Shown here piece after piece: positions 1-10,883 of a DNA stretch of 64,000 nt. Every line of letters begins with the position of its first letter. Within the stretch, counting starts at the first letter, position 1. The notes under the pieces were generated by a model that saw nothing but the letters and a program-made list of their open reading frames with translations, was not told where the DNA came from and made no database searches. The stretch covers positions 1 to 64,000 of the forward strand of contig NZ_NFLH01000011.1 in the NCBI RefSeq assembly GCF_002160815.1, written 5' to 3'. The translations under genes and the position numbers were made by a program. This DNA is from Massilimicrobiota sp. An134. Its GTDB lineage: Bacteria > Bacillota_I > Bacilli_A > Erysipelotrichales > Coprobacillaceae.

Positions 1-37
1 TACAAGTCAGTTGCTCTACCAATTGAGCTAAGCCGGC
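1..37 (-). tRNA. tRNA-Thr(TGT), 3' part outside window
   Basis: On the minus strand this reads a 5' acceptor strand GCCGGCT, a D arm GCTC-AATTGGTA-GAGC and an anticodon stem entering the loop CTTGTA, which gives anticodon TGT. The window edge cuts it within the anticodon loop. It is the last visible member of a tRNA cluster read right to left (Gln, Val, Thr). Confidence 0.85.
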
Positions 38-42
38 ATAAA

Positions 43-118
43 TGGTGGAGGTTAACGGGCTCGAACCGCTGACCCTCTGCTTGTAAGGCAGATGCTCTCC
101 CAACTGAGCTAAACCTCC
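43..118 (-). tRNA. tRNA-Val(TAC)
   Basis: This is a complete 76-nt cloverleaf on the minus strand. The acceptor strands GGAGGTT and AACCTCC pair, followed by discriminator A and an encoded CCA. The anticodon loop CTTACAA gives TAC, and the T arm carries GGTTCGAGCC. It sits 3 nt from tRNA-Gln and 5 nt from tRNA-Thr, so all three are probably cut from one transcript. Confidence 0.95.
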
Positions 119-121
119 ACA

Positions 122-197
122 TGGCTGGGATAGCTGGATTCGAACCAGCGCAATGACAGAGTCAAAGTCTGTTGCCTTACCGCTTGGCTATATCCCA
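122..197 (-). tRNA. tRNA-Gln(TTG)
   Basis: Minus-strand cloverleaf with acceptor TGGGATA pairing with TATCCCA, discriminator G and encoded CCA, as is usual for tRNA-Gln. The anticodon loop CTTTGAC gives TTG. It is the first tRNA of the visible cluster. The matching synthetase glnS lies 21 kb away. Confidence 0.95.
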
Positions 198-255
198 ACA
201 GTGCTTATTTAATATAACAATTTTTTAGAATATAGTCAATATTTTTTAGTGGAAA

Positions 256-280
256 AGTTGAATTTTTTTCAAATTCAACT
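256..280 (-). terminator. Second terminator-like hairpin after the aminotransferase gene
   Basis: A 10-bp inverted repeat (AGTTGAATTT with AAATTCAACT, 5-nt loop) is followed by four T on the minus strand. It lies just beyond the stronger terminator at 283-309, so the pair could act in tandem and insulate the tRNA cluster. Confidence 0.6.
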
Positions 281-282
281 TG

Positions 283-309
283 AAAAAAGATGAATCCATG
301 GATTCATCT
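283..309 (-). terminator. Intrinsic terminator of the aminotransferase gene
   Basis: Positions 288-309 form a perfect palindrome around CCATGG, which overlaps the gene's stop codon. It is followed by six T on the minus strand (283-288). Confidence 0.8.
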
Positions 310-1585
310 ATAATTTTAATAATTTTTCTACACTAACAAGCTTTACACATAACACAAAAAGTTCTGTTGCTTGCTTCAATTCATTTAAAGGAGGATATGA
401 TGGGGCAATACGAATCACTGAATCATGAGGATCTTTTCCATAAGGGAAAGTTGCACCCGCATCAGTTAAAATAACACCTGCTTCTTTACATTTTTGAACA
501 ATATCTTGTGCACAATTGTCCATAGCTTCAAAAGTAATAAAATATCCACCTAATGGATGAGACCATGTTCCAATATGAAGAGGTTTTAATTCTTTATCAA
601 AAATATCTAATACCATTTCAAATTTAGGTCTTAATAATTCAGCCTGTTGACTCATATGATGTTTTAAATCTTCGATGCTTTTAAAATATTCAGCATGTCT
701 TAATTGATTTAACTTATCATGACCAATAGATTGAACTGTTAAATGTTTTAAAATATCTTTTTTATTATTAATTGATGTAGCCATAGCCGCTACCCCAGCT
801 CCTGGGAAAGTAACTTTTGATGTTGAACAGAATTCAAACACAAGATCAGGATTTCCTGCTTCTTGACAAGCTTCAAGAATATTTTTGACATGATCTTGAT
901 GATGATCATAAAGGTGATGAATAATATAGGCATTATCCCAGAAAATTCTAAAATCTGGAGCGGCAGGTTTGAGATGTGCAAATCTTTCTACAACTTCATC
1001 AGAATATGTTATTCCTGATGGATTAGAATATTGAGGCACACACCATATACCTTTCACCGATTCATCATTATTCACATATTTTTCTACCAGATCCATATCA
1101 GGACCATTTTCATCCATAGGAATAGATATCATTTCAATGCCAAAACGTTCTGTAATAGCAAAATGACGATCATATCCAGGCACAGGACATAAAAATTTGA
1201 CTTTATCTAAATGACACCAAGGTGTATGTCCTAAATATCCATGTGTAAAACCACGACTGATCTGATCAAACATGATTGTTAAACTTGAATTTCCATAAAC
1301 AATAATATGTTCAGGTGTTGTTTCTAAAATAACTGCAAATAACTGTTTGGCTTCATCAATTCCATCTAATATACCATAATTACAATAATCTTTTTTATCT
1401 GTAAAATCATAATGACTATTAATAACATCTAATAAAGGCATAGAAAGTTGAACTTGACTAAAATCAGGTTTACCGCGAGCCATATTTAGCTGTAAATGTA
1501 AATCTTTCATGTCTTGGTATTGTTTGCTTAATTGTTGATGTAAAGTTTTTAATTCATCTTGATTCATATCTTGATATGCTTTCAT
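308..1585 (-). CDS. Aspartate aminotransferase, type Ic (AAT_1D-like)
   Basis: A 425-residue fold-type I PLP aminotransferase. The N-terminal LQLNMARGKPD and the lysine in STSKVTFPGAGVA, expected to bind PLP, are typical of the type Ic aspartate aminotransferase group (PF12897 family). It would interconvert aspartate plus 2-oxoglutarate with oxaloacetate plus glutamate in the cytoplasm, linking it to the GOGAT block elsewhere in the window. It is a single gene with its own promoter (1609-1637) and terminators. MocR-like regulators share the fold, but no helix-turn-helix domain precedes this one. The family call is firm; the exact amino donor is inferred. Confidence 0.85.
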   Translation of the reverse strand: MKAYQDMNQDELKTLHQQLSKQYQDMKDLHLQLNMARGKPDFSQVQLSMPLLDVINSHYDFTDKKDYCNYGILDGIDEAKQLFAVILETTPEHIIVYGNSSLTIMFDQISRGFTHGYLGHTPWCHLDKVKFLCPVPGYDRHFAITERFGIEMISIPMDENGPDMDLVEKYVNNDESVKGIWCVPQYSNPSGITYSDEVVERFAHLKPAAPDFRIFWDNAYIIHHLYDHHQDHVKNILEACQEAGNPDLVFEFCSTSKVTFPGAGVAAMATSINNKKDILKHLTVQSIGHDKLNQLRHAEYFKSIEDLKHHMSQQAELLRPKFEMVLDIFDKELKPLHIGTWSHPLGGYFITFEAMDNCAQDIVQKCKEAGVILTDAGATFPYGKDPHDSVIRIAPSYPPLNELKQATELFVLCVKLVSVEKLLKL

Positions 1586-1608
1586 TTTTAATCCCCCACT
1601 TTGAAGTC

Positions 1609-1637
1609 ATTGTACCTTTTCATTCAATAAATTGCAA
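1609..1637 (-). promoter_or_regulatory. Sigma-A type promoter for the aminotransferase gene
   Basis: On the minus strand a -35 TTGCAA (1632-1637) and a -10 TACAAT (1609-1614) are spaced by 17 bp. The transcript would start about 20 nt before the ATG. Confidence 0.65.
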
Positions 1638-1661
1638 TCTTTATTCGACAAGAAAAAATAT

Positions 1662-2786
1662 TTATTCATTTGTATGTAATCTATGTAAAATCACAATAAA
1701 TGTTGTTTTATCCTGGTGACTCGTAGCTAAGATTTCTCCATTATGAATTTGAATAATATTTTTAGCAATCGCTAAGCCTAAACCAGTTCCACCAGTTGAG
1801 GAAGAACGAGATGCATCACTGCGATAAAATTTATCAAAAATATATGGCAAATCAGCACTATCAATAGGATTTCCATAATTCATAATTTTGATAGTGACAG
1901 TTTCTTCATCGTTGATAACTTCAATTTTAATTTTCTTTCCATCCTGTCCATATTTTACTGCATTAGATAAAAGATTATCGAAAACTCTTGCGATTAATTG
2001 TCCATCCCCATTAATAAATAAATTATTTTGACTGATTTTCACTTCAGGCGTGATATGATGTTCCTGAAATGTTGGGTAAAACTCATCAACAATCTGTAAG
2101 ATTAACTCAGTAATATTAATAGTGGCCATATGAATCTTGACATTGGCCTGATCCAAGCTTGTAAACTCAAATAAATCATCCATCATGCTTTGAAGTCTTT
2201 TTGATTTTTCATAAGCCACACTTGAATATTTTTGTATTTCCTCTTTCGTTAATTGCTGGTTATTCTTAATCAACTCTAAATAACCCACAATAGTTGTCAG
2301 AGGTGTTCTTAAATCATGAGCAACATTTGTAATTAAATCATTTTTTTGTTTTTCAGCATTTCTTTCAGCATCATAGGCCAAACGTTCATTTTCTTTAAGA
2401 ATTTCACTTTCTTTTTCCTTATCTCTTAATGTTTTCGCAAGAGCATTAATATTGGCTGCTAATAACCCCAGTTCATCATCATATTTGATAGGGGCTTCGA
2501 CCTCATAATCACCAGCAGTGACACGTTGAATAGTTCCACTTAAAACATCAATATATTTTAAAGTGATATTCATTAAATCAAAAAAAGTAACTAAAAAAAT
2601 TAATAAGGAAATAAGAAAAGCAATGATGTATAACCATTCATAAGGTAAATGAAAAATATTGGTATGTTGTAAAATGATCATTAAAGCAACATCACATAAA
2701 AATGCAATCAGATAAGCAACAATGATATTAATAAATAAACGCCATCGAAAACTACTGATCAATAATCTTTGTATTTTCTTTATCAT
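1662..2786 (-). CDS. Membrane sensor histidine kinase, VanS/PhoR-like
   Basis: A 374-residue kinase with two transmembrane helices (about 17-40 and 52-70) and only a short external loop. A HAMP linker follows (71-125), then a dimerisation/phospho-acceptor domain with the H box NVAHDLRTPLTT (His157). The ATPase domain shows the N box DNLLSNAVKYG and G boxes FDKFYR and GTGLGLAIAKN. It would autophosphorylate and pass phosphate to the regulator encoded just upstream, which it overlaps by 4 bp (ATGA), indicating translational coupling. The ligand is unknown and no van-type resistance genes lie nearby. The short sensor loop suggests sensing in or near the membrane. Confidence 0.9.
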   Translation of the reverse strand: MIKKIQRLLISSFRWRLFINIIVAYLIAFLCDVALMIILQHTNIFHLPYEWLYIIAFLISLLIFLVTFFDLMNITLKYIDVLSGTIQRVTAGDYEVEAPIKYDDELGLLAANINALAKTLRDKEKESEILKENERLAYDAERNAEKQKNDLITNVAHDLRTPLTTIVGYLELIKNNQQLTKEEIQKYSSVAYEKSKRLQSMMDDLFEFTSLDQANVKIHMATINITELILQIVDEFYPTFQEHHITPEVKISQNNLFINGDGQLIARVFDNLLSNAVKYGQDGKKIKIEVINDEETVTIKIMNYGNPIDSADLPYIFDKFYRSDASRSSSTGGTGLGLAIAKNIIQIHNGEILATSHQDKTTFIVILHRLHTNE

Positions 2787-3478
2787 AATTCAAATTTATA
2801 ACCAACACCCCAGACAGTTTTAATGTGTCGAGGATTTCTTGGCTGCCTTTCTATTTTTTCTCTTAATTTTCTAATATGAACCATTATTGTATTATTAGAA
2901 TTATGTGATTTAACATGCCATATCTTTTCAAATATATCTTCAATAGAAAAGACAGTTCCAGGTTGACTTGCTAATAAGACGAGAATTTCATACTCAATGC
3001 GTGTTAAAGCTAAGGGCTTTCCATCTAATGTCACCAGTTTTTTTTGTGTATCAATCATTAAATCGGTTGCTTCAATAATATAAGAAGAATGATGAACCGG
3101 TTTATTTAAGACATGATAACGTCTAAGTTGTGATTTGACTCTGGCAACAAGTTCCATTGCATTAAATGGTTTACTCACATAGTCATCAGCACCAGTTAAT
3201 AATCCTTCAATTTTATCATTATCAGCTGTTTTTGCAGAAACAATAATGACAGGAATATTGTATTTTTCTCGAATCATTTTCAATGCTTGAATACCATCTA
3301 TTTCAGGCATCATGATATCTAAGATGACAAGATCAATATGATATCGAGGAATATCATCTATAAGGGAAGATGCGTTATATCTTTTTTCAACAGTATATCC
3401 TTCTTGGGTTAAATAAATTTCAATTAAATCAGTAATTTCTTTTTCATCATCAACAACAAGAATATGTGGATTTTCCAT
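2783..3478 (-). CDS. OmpR-family response regulator, VanR-like
   Basis: 231 residues. The receiver domain has acidic residues in VVDDEKE, the phospho-acceptor Asp54 in VILDIMMPEIDG and a lysine in VSAKT. The C-terminal winged helix contains RIEYEILVLL and ends with HIKTVWGVGYKFEL. It is the first gene of a two-gene operon with the histidine kinase. An AGGAGG ribosome site precedes the ATG, and a promoter is visible at 3499-3526. The family call is secure but the targets are unknown; VanR is only a similarity label. Confidence 0.92.
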   Translation of the reverse strand: MENPHILVVDDEKEITDLIEIYLTQEGYTVEKRYNASSLIDDIPRYHIDLVILDIMMPEIDGIQALKMIREKYNIPVIIVSAKTADNDKIEGLLTGADDYVSKPFNAMELVARVKSQLRRYHVLNKPVHHSSYIIEATDLMIDTQKKLVTLDGKPLALTRIEYEILVLLASQPGTVFSIEDIFEKIWHVKSHNSNNTIMVHIRKLREKIERQPRNPRHIKTVWGVGYKFEL

Positions 3479-3498
3479 ATAGATCGCCTCCTATGCTT

Positions 3499-3526
3499 AT
3501 TATATAGAAAATAATCAAAACGACAA
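3499..3526 (-). promoter_or_regulatory. Promoter of the two-component operon
   Basis: On the minus strand TTGTCG (3521-3526) and TATAAT (3499-3504) are separated by 16 bp, just upstream of the AGGAGG site of the response regulator. Confidence 0.55.
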
Positions 3527-3598
3527 TCATTTTTATAAAATAATAAGCTAAAATATATGTTATAATGATGTATAAAAATAGAAAAGGGAGTTTATCAT

Positions 3599-4072
3599 AT
3601 GAATATCATATTTGAAAAAGCAAGTAGAAAAGATGTGCCAATCATACTACAGTTTATCAAAGATCTGGCACGTTATGAAAAATTAGAAAATGAAGTCATA
3701 GCGACAGAAGAATTAATTGAAGAATGGTTATTTGATAAAGAAAAAGCAGAAGTTATTTTTGCGGTTGTCGATCATAAAAAGATAGGTTTTGCTTTATTTT
3801 TTCATAATTTTTCAACATTTTTAGGACGTGCAGATCTCTATTTAGAAGATTTATATATTATGCCAGAATATCGTGGACATGGTTATGGTAAAGCCATGAT
3901 TAAAGAACTTGCAAGAATTGCAGTTGAACGAGGATGTGGAAGGCTAGAATGGTGGTGTTTGGATTGGAATCAGTCAAGCATTGATTTTTACCTTTCATTA
4001 GGTGCAAAAGCCATGGATGAGTGGACTGTTTATCGTATAACAGGTGAATCTTTAAGAAAATTATCAGAATAA
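3599..4072 (+). CDS. GNAT N-acetyltransferase, SSAT-like (diamine/polyamine type)
   Basis: 157 residues of a single GNAT domain. The acetyl-CoA loop is YRGHGYGKAM. The stretches LYLEDLYIMPEYRG, ERGCGRLEWW, DWNQSSIDFY and MDEWTVYR are typical of the spermidine/spermine N1-acetyltransferase family known from eukaryotes and many bacteria. The likely reaction is transfer of acetyl from acetyl-CoA to a small amine; substrates in bacterial SSAT-like enzymes vary (diamines, thialysine). It has its own TGT-TATAAT -10 (3558-3566) and a GGGAG ribosome site. It appears to be monocistronic. Confidence 0.85.
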   Translation: MNIIFEKASRKDVPIILQFIKDLARYEKLENEVIATEELIEEWLFDKEKAEVIFAVVDHKKIGFALFFHNFSTFLGRADLYLEDLYIMPEYRGHGYGKAMIKELARIAVERGCGRLEWWCLDWNQSSIDFYLSLGAKAMDEWTVYRITGESLRKLSE

Positions 4073-4085
4073 TAAGAAAAAATAA

Positions 4086-4114
4086 TTGCTTTGATAAATA
4101 TTTTTTGCTAGAAT
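4086..4114 (+). promoter_or_regulatory. pyrG promoter with extended -10
   Basis: TTGCTT (4086-4091), a 17-bp spacer and TAGAAT (4109-4114) preceded by TGC. The start falls at about G4121, so the RNA should begin GGGC. Confidence 0.8.
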
Positions 4115-4120
4115 AAGAAA

Positions 4121-5804
<1,684 letters not shown>

Positions 5805-5940
5805 ATGTGGGTTTCAAAGGAGAATTTATGATTGGTATTGTCAGAATAAAAGGAATAATGTTGCATTTTTATATGAAGAATATAATCTTTTTTGATTATT
5901 TATTTCTTTATATAATAAACATAGAGGGGAGGTAGAGAAA

Positions 5941-7842
5941 ATGCGATTATATTCTATAATGAAAGATTTTTTTGAACAAGCAACCTACCTCTCAGTTGAA
6001 TACTTTACAACAAAATATGGTGTATCTAAAAGAACTATTCAAAAAGATATTTCTTATTTAATGCGTATTTCTCCTCGCAAAGGTTTTAGATTACATATGA
6101 AAAGAGGAGAAGGATACTTATTAGAAGTCACGAATAAAGTGCTATTAGATGATTTTTTAGATACTTTAAATGAAGGTTTTTTTGTTCCAACAAAAGAAAG
6201 ACCAGCACAGATTTTATCTTTTCTTTCTATTCAAGATGGATTTGTTTCAATGGATAAGATAGCTGAGTTTCTTCAGGTATCAAAAACAGTTATCAAAAAT
6301 GATATGGAAGATGTAGAGAAACTGGCACAACGTTATCATATTCTCATTGAACGTAAACATCATTATGGAGTAAGAATTCATGGGCTTGAAAAAGATATCA
6401 AAGCTTATTTAACAGATGAATATTTGAATCAGGATTTAGTTGTTCAAACAGCTGTTAATGATGTTGTGAAAGACTTTAAGCTCGTAGAAGATGCCTTTAT
6501 AGATTTATTGATACATGAGAATTTAAATGTGAATTATAATGAATTGTTAAATATTACCGAGTATTTAAAGGTGATGATTTATCGTGCAATCCTGAATCAT
6601 GAAAGAAAAGAAGGAGAAATTCAGGGAAATGATACATTTCATCGTATTGTTAAAGAGATTACTCAATTACTTCAGAACATATATCAGGTTGAGTTTAGTC
6701 GAGCAAGTATTGATGACTTCATAGTCATTTTGAATAAAAATGTTAGAAAACGCATAGAAAATGTTGGTTTTAGTGATACTTTGGAAAATGACATTAATGA
6801 ATTTCTAAGCAAGATAGATAAGATTTATCAGACAAATTTTTTACAAGATGCAGACTTTAAAAAGTTTTTGTTATCGCACGTGACTTTGCTAATTGACCGA
6901 TTGCGAGATAAGATTTCTTATAAAAATGAATTAGCAAATAAATTAAGCATCACAAATCCTATGATTTTTAATATTGCGATTCAATTCTGTGATATGTTAT
7001 CAGAAAAATATAATGTTCAATCAACTTTTGATGAGATTGGTTTTGTAGCAATGCATTTTGCTGGACATATGGAAAAAGAAAAACAATTAAAATTACAATC
7101 ATATAATCGCATTGGTGTTGTCTGCTCTTCTGGTGGTGGGAGTGCCTACATGATTAAATTACAGATTGAATCTTTATTCCCTAACGCAACAGTGCAGACA
7201 TTCTCTTTTTTGCAGAAAAATGATTTATTGGCTTATAAACCTGATTTGGTTTTTACCGTTTTGCCTTTGTCATTTGATGTCCAAGTTCCGGTGATTTATA
7301 TTAAAGAGTTGTTAGATGATAAAGATTTGATTCGTATTAAACAGATTCTGCAAACAGATGAATATGATCCGTATACATTGATTCATGATGAACCACCTTA
7401 TGCAGCTTTCTTTTCTAAAGATTTTTTCAAAATTGTGAAGGAAGATAACTATGAGCGATTAATTTATACTATGGCACAAGAACTGGAAGAGAAAAAATAT
7501 GGAAAAGAAGGATTTACAGATATGGTTATGCAACGTGAATCTTTTGTGAGTACGATATATTTTAATGGTATTTGTATACCCCATCCAATTGAAACAGATG
7601 CTTTAAAAAACATGATTTCAGTCTGTGTTCTAGAAAATCCTTTTTTCTGGAATGAAAAAGAAGTTAAGATTGTTTTTATGATATGTTTGAAAAAAGATCA
7701 GATAGAAATGTATAAGGTGTTGACAACGCAGTTATATAAGTTGATGCAGGAAAAAAAGTATGTTGATCGTATTTTTCACGTAAAATCATTTGAAGAATTG
7801 ATGGCCGTTATGAAGGAGTTAGGAGGTGTTAATCATGAATAG
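5941..7842 (+). CDS. PRD-containing transcription regulator (LicR/FrvR type)
   Basis: 633 residues. Two N-terminal helix-turn-helix domains (about 1-70, with YGVSKRTIQKDISYL, and 85-150, with LQVSKTVIKND) are followed by two PRDs (about 170-390). A GatB-like IIB domain with GVVCSSGGGSAYM comes next, then a C-terminal IIA-like domain with GICIPHP. PRD2 keeps histidines (LLSHVTLLIDR, VAMHFAGH), while PRD1 seems to lack the usual ones. Such proteins activate a PTS operon according to phosphorylation by HPr and their own permease. It is the first gene of the operon below and overlaps the M42 gene by 8 bp, so it probably controls that operon. Confidence 0.9.
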   Translation: MRLYSIMKDFFEQATYLSVEYFTTKYGVSKRTIQKDISYLMRISPRKGFRLHMKRGEGYLLEVTNKVLLDDFLDTLNEGFFVPTKERPAQILSFLSIQDGFVSMDKIAEFLQVSKTVIKNDMEDVEKLAQRYHILIERKHHYGVRIHGLEKDIKAYLTDEYLNQDLVVQTAVNDVVKDFKLVEDAFIDLLIHENLNVNYNELLNITEYLKVMIYRAILNHERKEGEIQGNDTFHRIVKEITQLLQNIYQVEFSRASIDDFIVILNKNVRKRIENVGFSDTLENDINEFLSKIDKIYQTNFLQDADFKKFLLSHVTLLIDRLRDKISYKNELANKLSITNPMIFNIAIQFCDMLSEKYNVQSTFDEIGFVAMHFAGHMEKEKQLKLQSYNRIGVVCSSGGGSAYMIKLQIESLFPNATVQTFSFLQKNDLLAYKPDLVFTVLPLSFDVQVPVIYIKELLDDKDLIRIKQILQTDEYDPYTLIHDEPPYAAFFSKDFFKIVKEDNYERLIYTMAQELEEKKYGKEGFTDMVMQRESFVSTIYFNGICIPHPIETDALKNMISVCVLENPFFWNEKEVKIVFMICLKKDQIEMYKVLTTQLYKLMQEKKYVDRIFHVKSFEELMAVMKELGGVNHE

Positions 7843-8884
7843 TCAATTGTTAAAAAAATTAAGTGATGCTGATAGTATTGCTTCTTGTGAAGATGAAGTT
7901 AGAGAAATACTTTATCAGGAATTAAAAGAAGTCTGTGACGATATTTCTTGTGATGCACTAGGCAGTCTTATATTTCATAAACGTGGAACGGATGAAAATG
8001 CTTTGAAGATCATGATATGTGCACATATGGATGAGGTCGGTTTTATTGTACGACATATTTCTGATATTGGATTTCTTTATGTAATGGCTGTTGGTGGTGT
8101 TTTGGATAAGAGCAAAGAAATGCAAATTGTTAGAGTCACAACGGAAGATGGTCAAAAAATAGAAGGTTTATTAAATGTTACAAAAGATGATGAAGGCCAT
8201 ATCAAAGAAATGTATATAGATATTGGTTGTGATACGCGTGAAGAGGTAGAGGCTTTAGGAATTGAAGTTGGAAATATGGTTTGTTTTGCCAGTCAAATGC
8301 GCTCACTCTCATCGCAGCATGTATATATGGGCAAAGCTATGGATGATCGTAGTGGATGTTATGTCGTTGCTGAAACGCTAAAGCACCTATCACATGATAC
8401 AAAAAATGATCTTTATTTTGTTGCAACAAGTAGCGAAGAAGTAGGATTACGAGGAGCGCAAACAGCAACTTATCAAATTGATCCAGATGTGGTTTTTGCT
8501 GTGGATGTTGCGAATAATCCGGAGCTAGTCAAAAATTATACCAATCATCGTTTGATTGGAAAAGGTCCAATGCTTGTCCATTATGACAAGACTATGGCAC
8601 CTAATCGTCAATTGATTCGTTATGTAAAAGCAGTTGCGAATAAGCATCAAATTCCTTACCAAAATGATATGCTTAGTGGTGGTGGAACGGATGCAGGACA
8701 GGCTCATTTACAAAAAGGTGGACGTTTGGCGATGGTTTTGGGTATTCCACTTCGTTATTGTCATGGAGCTTATTCAATGGTTCATGCTGATGATTTGGAC
8801 CATCTGGTAGAATTGTTAGTTCATTTGCTACAGAGTGATGCAAAAGAATATAGGAATATGACAGATTATTTGGGAGGAAAGTAA
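7835..8884 (+). CDS. M42 family metallopeptidase (FrvX-like)
   Basis: 349 residues from ATG 7835, placed 8 nt after AGGAGG; the ORF could open 9 nt earlier but without a ribosome site. Metal-ligand and catalytic motifs of M42 aminopeptidases are visible: CAHMDEVGFIV, KAMDDRSGCYV, ATSSEEVGLRGA, VFAVDV and GGGTDAG. The family consists of dinuclear-metal aminopeptidases that form tetrahedral 12-mers. Members encoded inside PTS operons (FrvX, SgcX) have no firmly known substrate. Here it lies between the PRD regulator and the PTS genes, suggesting it trims an imported conjugate with an amide or peptide bond. That role is inferred. Confidence 0.88.
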   Translation: MNSQLLKKLSDADSIASCEDEVREILYQELKEVCDDISCDALGSLIFHKRGTDENALKIMICAHMDEVGFIVRHISDIGFLYVMAVGGVLDKSKEMQIVRVTTEDGQKIEGLLNVTKDDEGHIKEMYIDIGCDTREEVEALGIEVGNMVCFASQMRSLSSQHVYMGKAMDDRSGCYVVAETLKHLSHDTKNDLYFVATSSEEVGLRGAQTATYQIDPDVVFAVDVANNPELVKNYTNHRLIGKGPMLVHYDKTMAPNRQLIRYVKAVANKHQIPYQNDMLSGGGTDAGQAHLQKGGRLAMVLGIPLRYCHGAYSMVHADDLDHLVELLVHLLQSDAKEYRNMTDYLGGK

Positions 8885-8886
8885 AA

Positions 8887-9207
8887 ATGACAGAAATGGA
8901 AAAAAGTATTATTGGGATGATTTCATCTGCTGGGCAAAGTAAAGCTAAAGCATTTGAAGCATTAAAGAAAGTGAAAACTGGAGAGTATGATGAAGCAAGA
9001 AAATTGCTTGAAGAAGCTAGGGAAGCTGATGTTCAAGCACATACGATCCAGACAAAGCTTATCCAGGCAGAAATGTCAGAAAATGGAGATAAGCCAGAAG
9101 TTGGGTTATTAATGGTTCATGCACAGGATCATTATATGACTTCTCAATTAGCAAGAGATCTAATTGAGGAATTAATAAATGTATTTGAAGCAAAGGAGGG
9201 GAAATAA
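8887..9207 (+). CDS. PTS lactose/cellobiose-family IIA component
   Basis: 106 residues, nearly all helical. The phosphorylation site is in LLMVHAQDHYMT; by analogy with the L. lactis lactose IIA the active histidine is His78. It accepts phosphate from HPr and passes it to the IIB encoded next. It starts 2 nt after the M42 stop codon with GGGAGG upstream, and ends 1 nt before the IIB start. Confidence 0.93.
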   Translation: MTEMEKSIIGMISSAGQSKAKAFEALKKVKTGEYDEARKLLEEAREADVQAHTIQTKLIQAEMSENGDKPEVGLLMVHAQDHYMTSQLARDLIEELINVFEAKEGK

Positions 9208-9208
9208 G

Positions 9209-9541
9209 ATGAAAATTGTATTATGTTGTGCTGGAGGTTTTTCAACAACTATGCTTATGGATAGTATGAAAAATACTGTAAAGAATAGTGCTAAATTAGA
9301 TGAAAAGGATTTTGAATTTGTGGCTATTCCAGTTGATATTTTACAAAGTGAAGTTGAAACTTGTGATGTATTAGTTATTGGACCTCAAATCGCTCATAAA
9401 TTGGACTATATTAAACCAATTATTGAACCATACAATATTCCATATGTTATTGTTGATCAGGATACTTATGGAAAAATGGATGGAGCAACTGTTTTGAAAA
9501 AAGCACTTGTTGAAAGAAAAAAAGCAGATATGAAAAAATAG
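9209..9541 (+). CDS. PTS lactose/cellobiose-family IIB component
   Basis: 110 residues from ATG 9209, which follows AGGAGGGGAAATAAG; longer in-frame starts lack a ribosome site. The N-terminal strand and loop KIVLCCAGGFSTTML holds the phospho-cysteine, most likely Cys7 by alignment with the C-x-x-G-x-S-T pattern. The rest is a small alpha/beta fold with VLVIGPQIAHKLDYI. It phosphorylates the sugar during transport through IIC. Confidence 0.92.
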   Translation: MKIVLCCAGGFSTTMLMDSMKNTVKNSAKLDEKDFEFVAIPVDILQSEVETCDVLVIGPQIAHKLDYIKPIIEPYNIPYVIVDQDTYGKMDGATVLKKALVERKKADMKK

Positions 9542-9556
9542 GGAGTGGGTGAATGT

Positions 9557-10879
9557 ATGTTTGACAAATTTGAAGCATTTATGAACAAGTATTTAACTCC
9601 ACTAGCAAACAAGATGGATAAACAAGTTCATTTAAGTGCTGTAAAAAAAGCTATGGTTGCAATGACTCCGTTGTTGATTATTGGGAGTTTCTGTTTGATT
9701 CCAGAAGCTATTCCAAATATGATTGGAGAAAACAACCCAGTATCACAATGGATTTTAAACAATCTTGATATTATTTATATTCCATATAATGTTGGTATGG
9801 GATTAATGTCTTTATATGTATCAGTAATTATCGCATATCATCTTGCAAATTCTTATAAGCAGGATGTTCCTGGAAGTGTCAGCATGGGATTAATTGCCTT
9901 TTTAATGATGACAGTTCAATATACTGAAGATGGTGGAATTGATACAACTTATTTTGGAACAAAAGGTTTATTTGCAGCAATGTTTGCATCATTGATTGCA
10001 GTAGAACTTTATCGTTGGTGTAAGAAAAAGAAATTTACTATTAGAATGCCTGAATCAGTTCCAGATTTCGTATCACGTTCTTTTGAAATGATTCCTATTT
10101 CAGTTATTGTTATTGGATTTTTCTTAATTATTCGTATTTTATGTGTCAATGTATTTAATACAATGCCACCACTTATCTTTACGAATTTATTAGCACCTCT
10201 AGTTGGTTCTATGGACAATCCATTTGCTTATACATTCTTGAAGATGCTACATTGTTTATTATTCTTCTTTGGTATTCATCCATCAGTATTAAGTCCAATT
10301 ACAAGTCCAATTTCAACTCAATTCTTAGCAGAAAATATTGCAAATTATCAAGCAGGAGTTGAAATGACACACTTCTTTACACCTGGACCTGAATCAGCAT
10401 TTGGTAACTTTACAGGAACAGGAGTTACATTTGGATTAGTACTTTGGTGCTTATTATCTAAGAATAAAGCTTTAAAACAAATTGGTGGAGTAGCACTTAT
10501 TCCAGCATTGTTTGGAATTAATGAACCAATCTTATTTGGAGCACCAATTGTATTAAATCCTGTATTCTTTATTCCATATGTTATTTGTGGAGGTATTATA
10601 GGAAGTTTAGGGGGATGGGCTCAATATCTTGGTATTATGAGTTGTTCATTCTTTACACCTCCATATGTTGGAGTTTTCCTAGAAGGTTATTTAACGAATA
10701 TGGACTTTATGTCTATTGTTGTTAATGCAGTACAGATGATTCTTTCTATTATTGTATGGTATCCATTCTTTAAAATGTATGAACAACGCTATGGAAAACA
10801 AGATGAAAAGACTAATGATAATTCATTATTGACAAAAGAAGATGAAGATATCTTAAATGATTTAGATTTAGACTTTTAA
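9557..10879 (+). CDS. PTS lactose/cellobiose-family IIC permease
   Basis: 440 residues from ATG 9557, about 6 nt after GGGAGTGGGTG; the GTG at 9545 would overlap that site. It is a polytopic membrane protein with about ten helices. It shows the LacE/CelB-type start (KFEAFMNKYLTPLANKMDKQVHLSAVKKAM), here given in pieces: KFEAFMNKYLTPLANKM, then HLSAVKKAM. The cytosolic loop GINEPILFGAPIVLNP is the signature segment near the substrate site. It imports and phosphorylates a beta-glycoside-like substrate. The real ligand is unknown; the neighbouring peptidases and C-S lyase suggest a glycoconjugate rather than plain cellobiose. Confidence 0.93.
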   Translation: MFDKFEAFMNKYLTPLANKMDKQVHLSAVKKAMVAMTPLLIIGSFCLIPEAIPNMIGENNPVSQWILNNLDIIYIPYNVGMGLMSLYVSVIIAYHLANSYKQDVPGSVSMGLIAFLMMTVQYTEDGGIDTTYFGTKGLFAAMFASLIAVELYRWCKKKKFTIRMPESVPDFVSRSFEMIPISVIVIGFFLIIRILCVNVFNTMPPLIFTNLLAPLVGSMDNPFAYTFLKMLHCLLFFFGIHPSVLSPITSPISTQFLAENIANYQAGVEMTHFFTPGPESAFGNFTGTGVTFGLVLWCLLSKNKALKQIGGVALIPALFGINEPILFGAPIVLNPVFFIPYVICGGIIGSLGGWAQYLGIMSCSFFTPPYVGVFLEGYLTNMDFMSIVVNAVQMILSIIVWYPFFKMYEQRYGKQDEKTNDNSLLTKEDEDILNDLDLDF

Positions 10880-10883
10880 TGAT

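Noticed and set aside
1662-3478. A vancomycin-resistance locus suggested by the VanRS-like pair.
   Set aside because: No vanH, vanA or vanX-type genes are nearby. The VanR/VanS resemblance is common to many OmpR-type systems.
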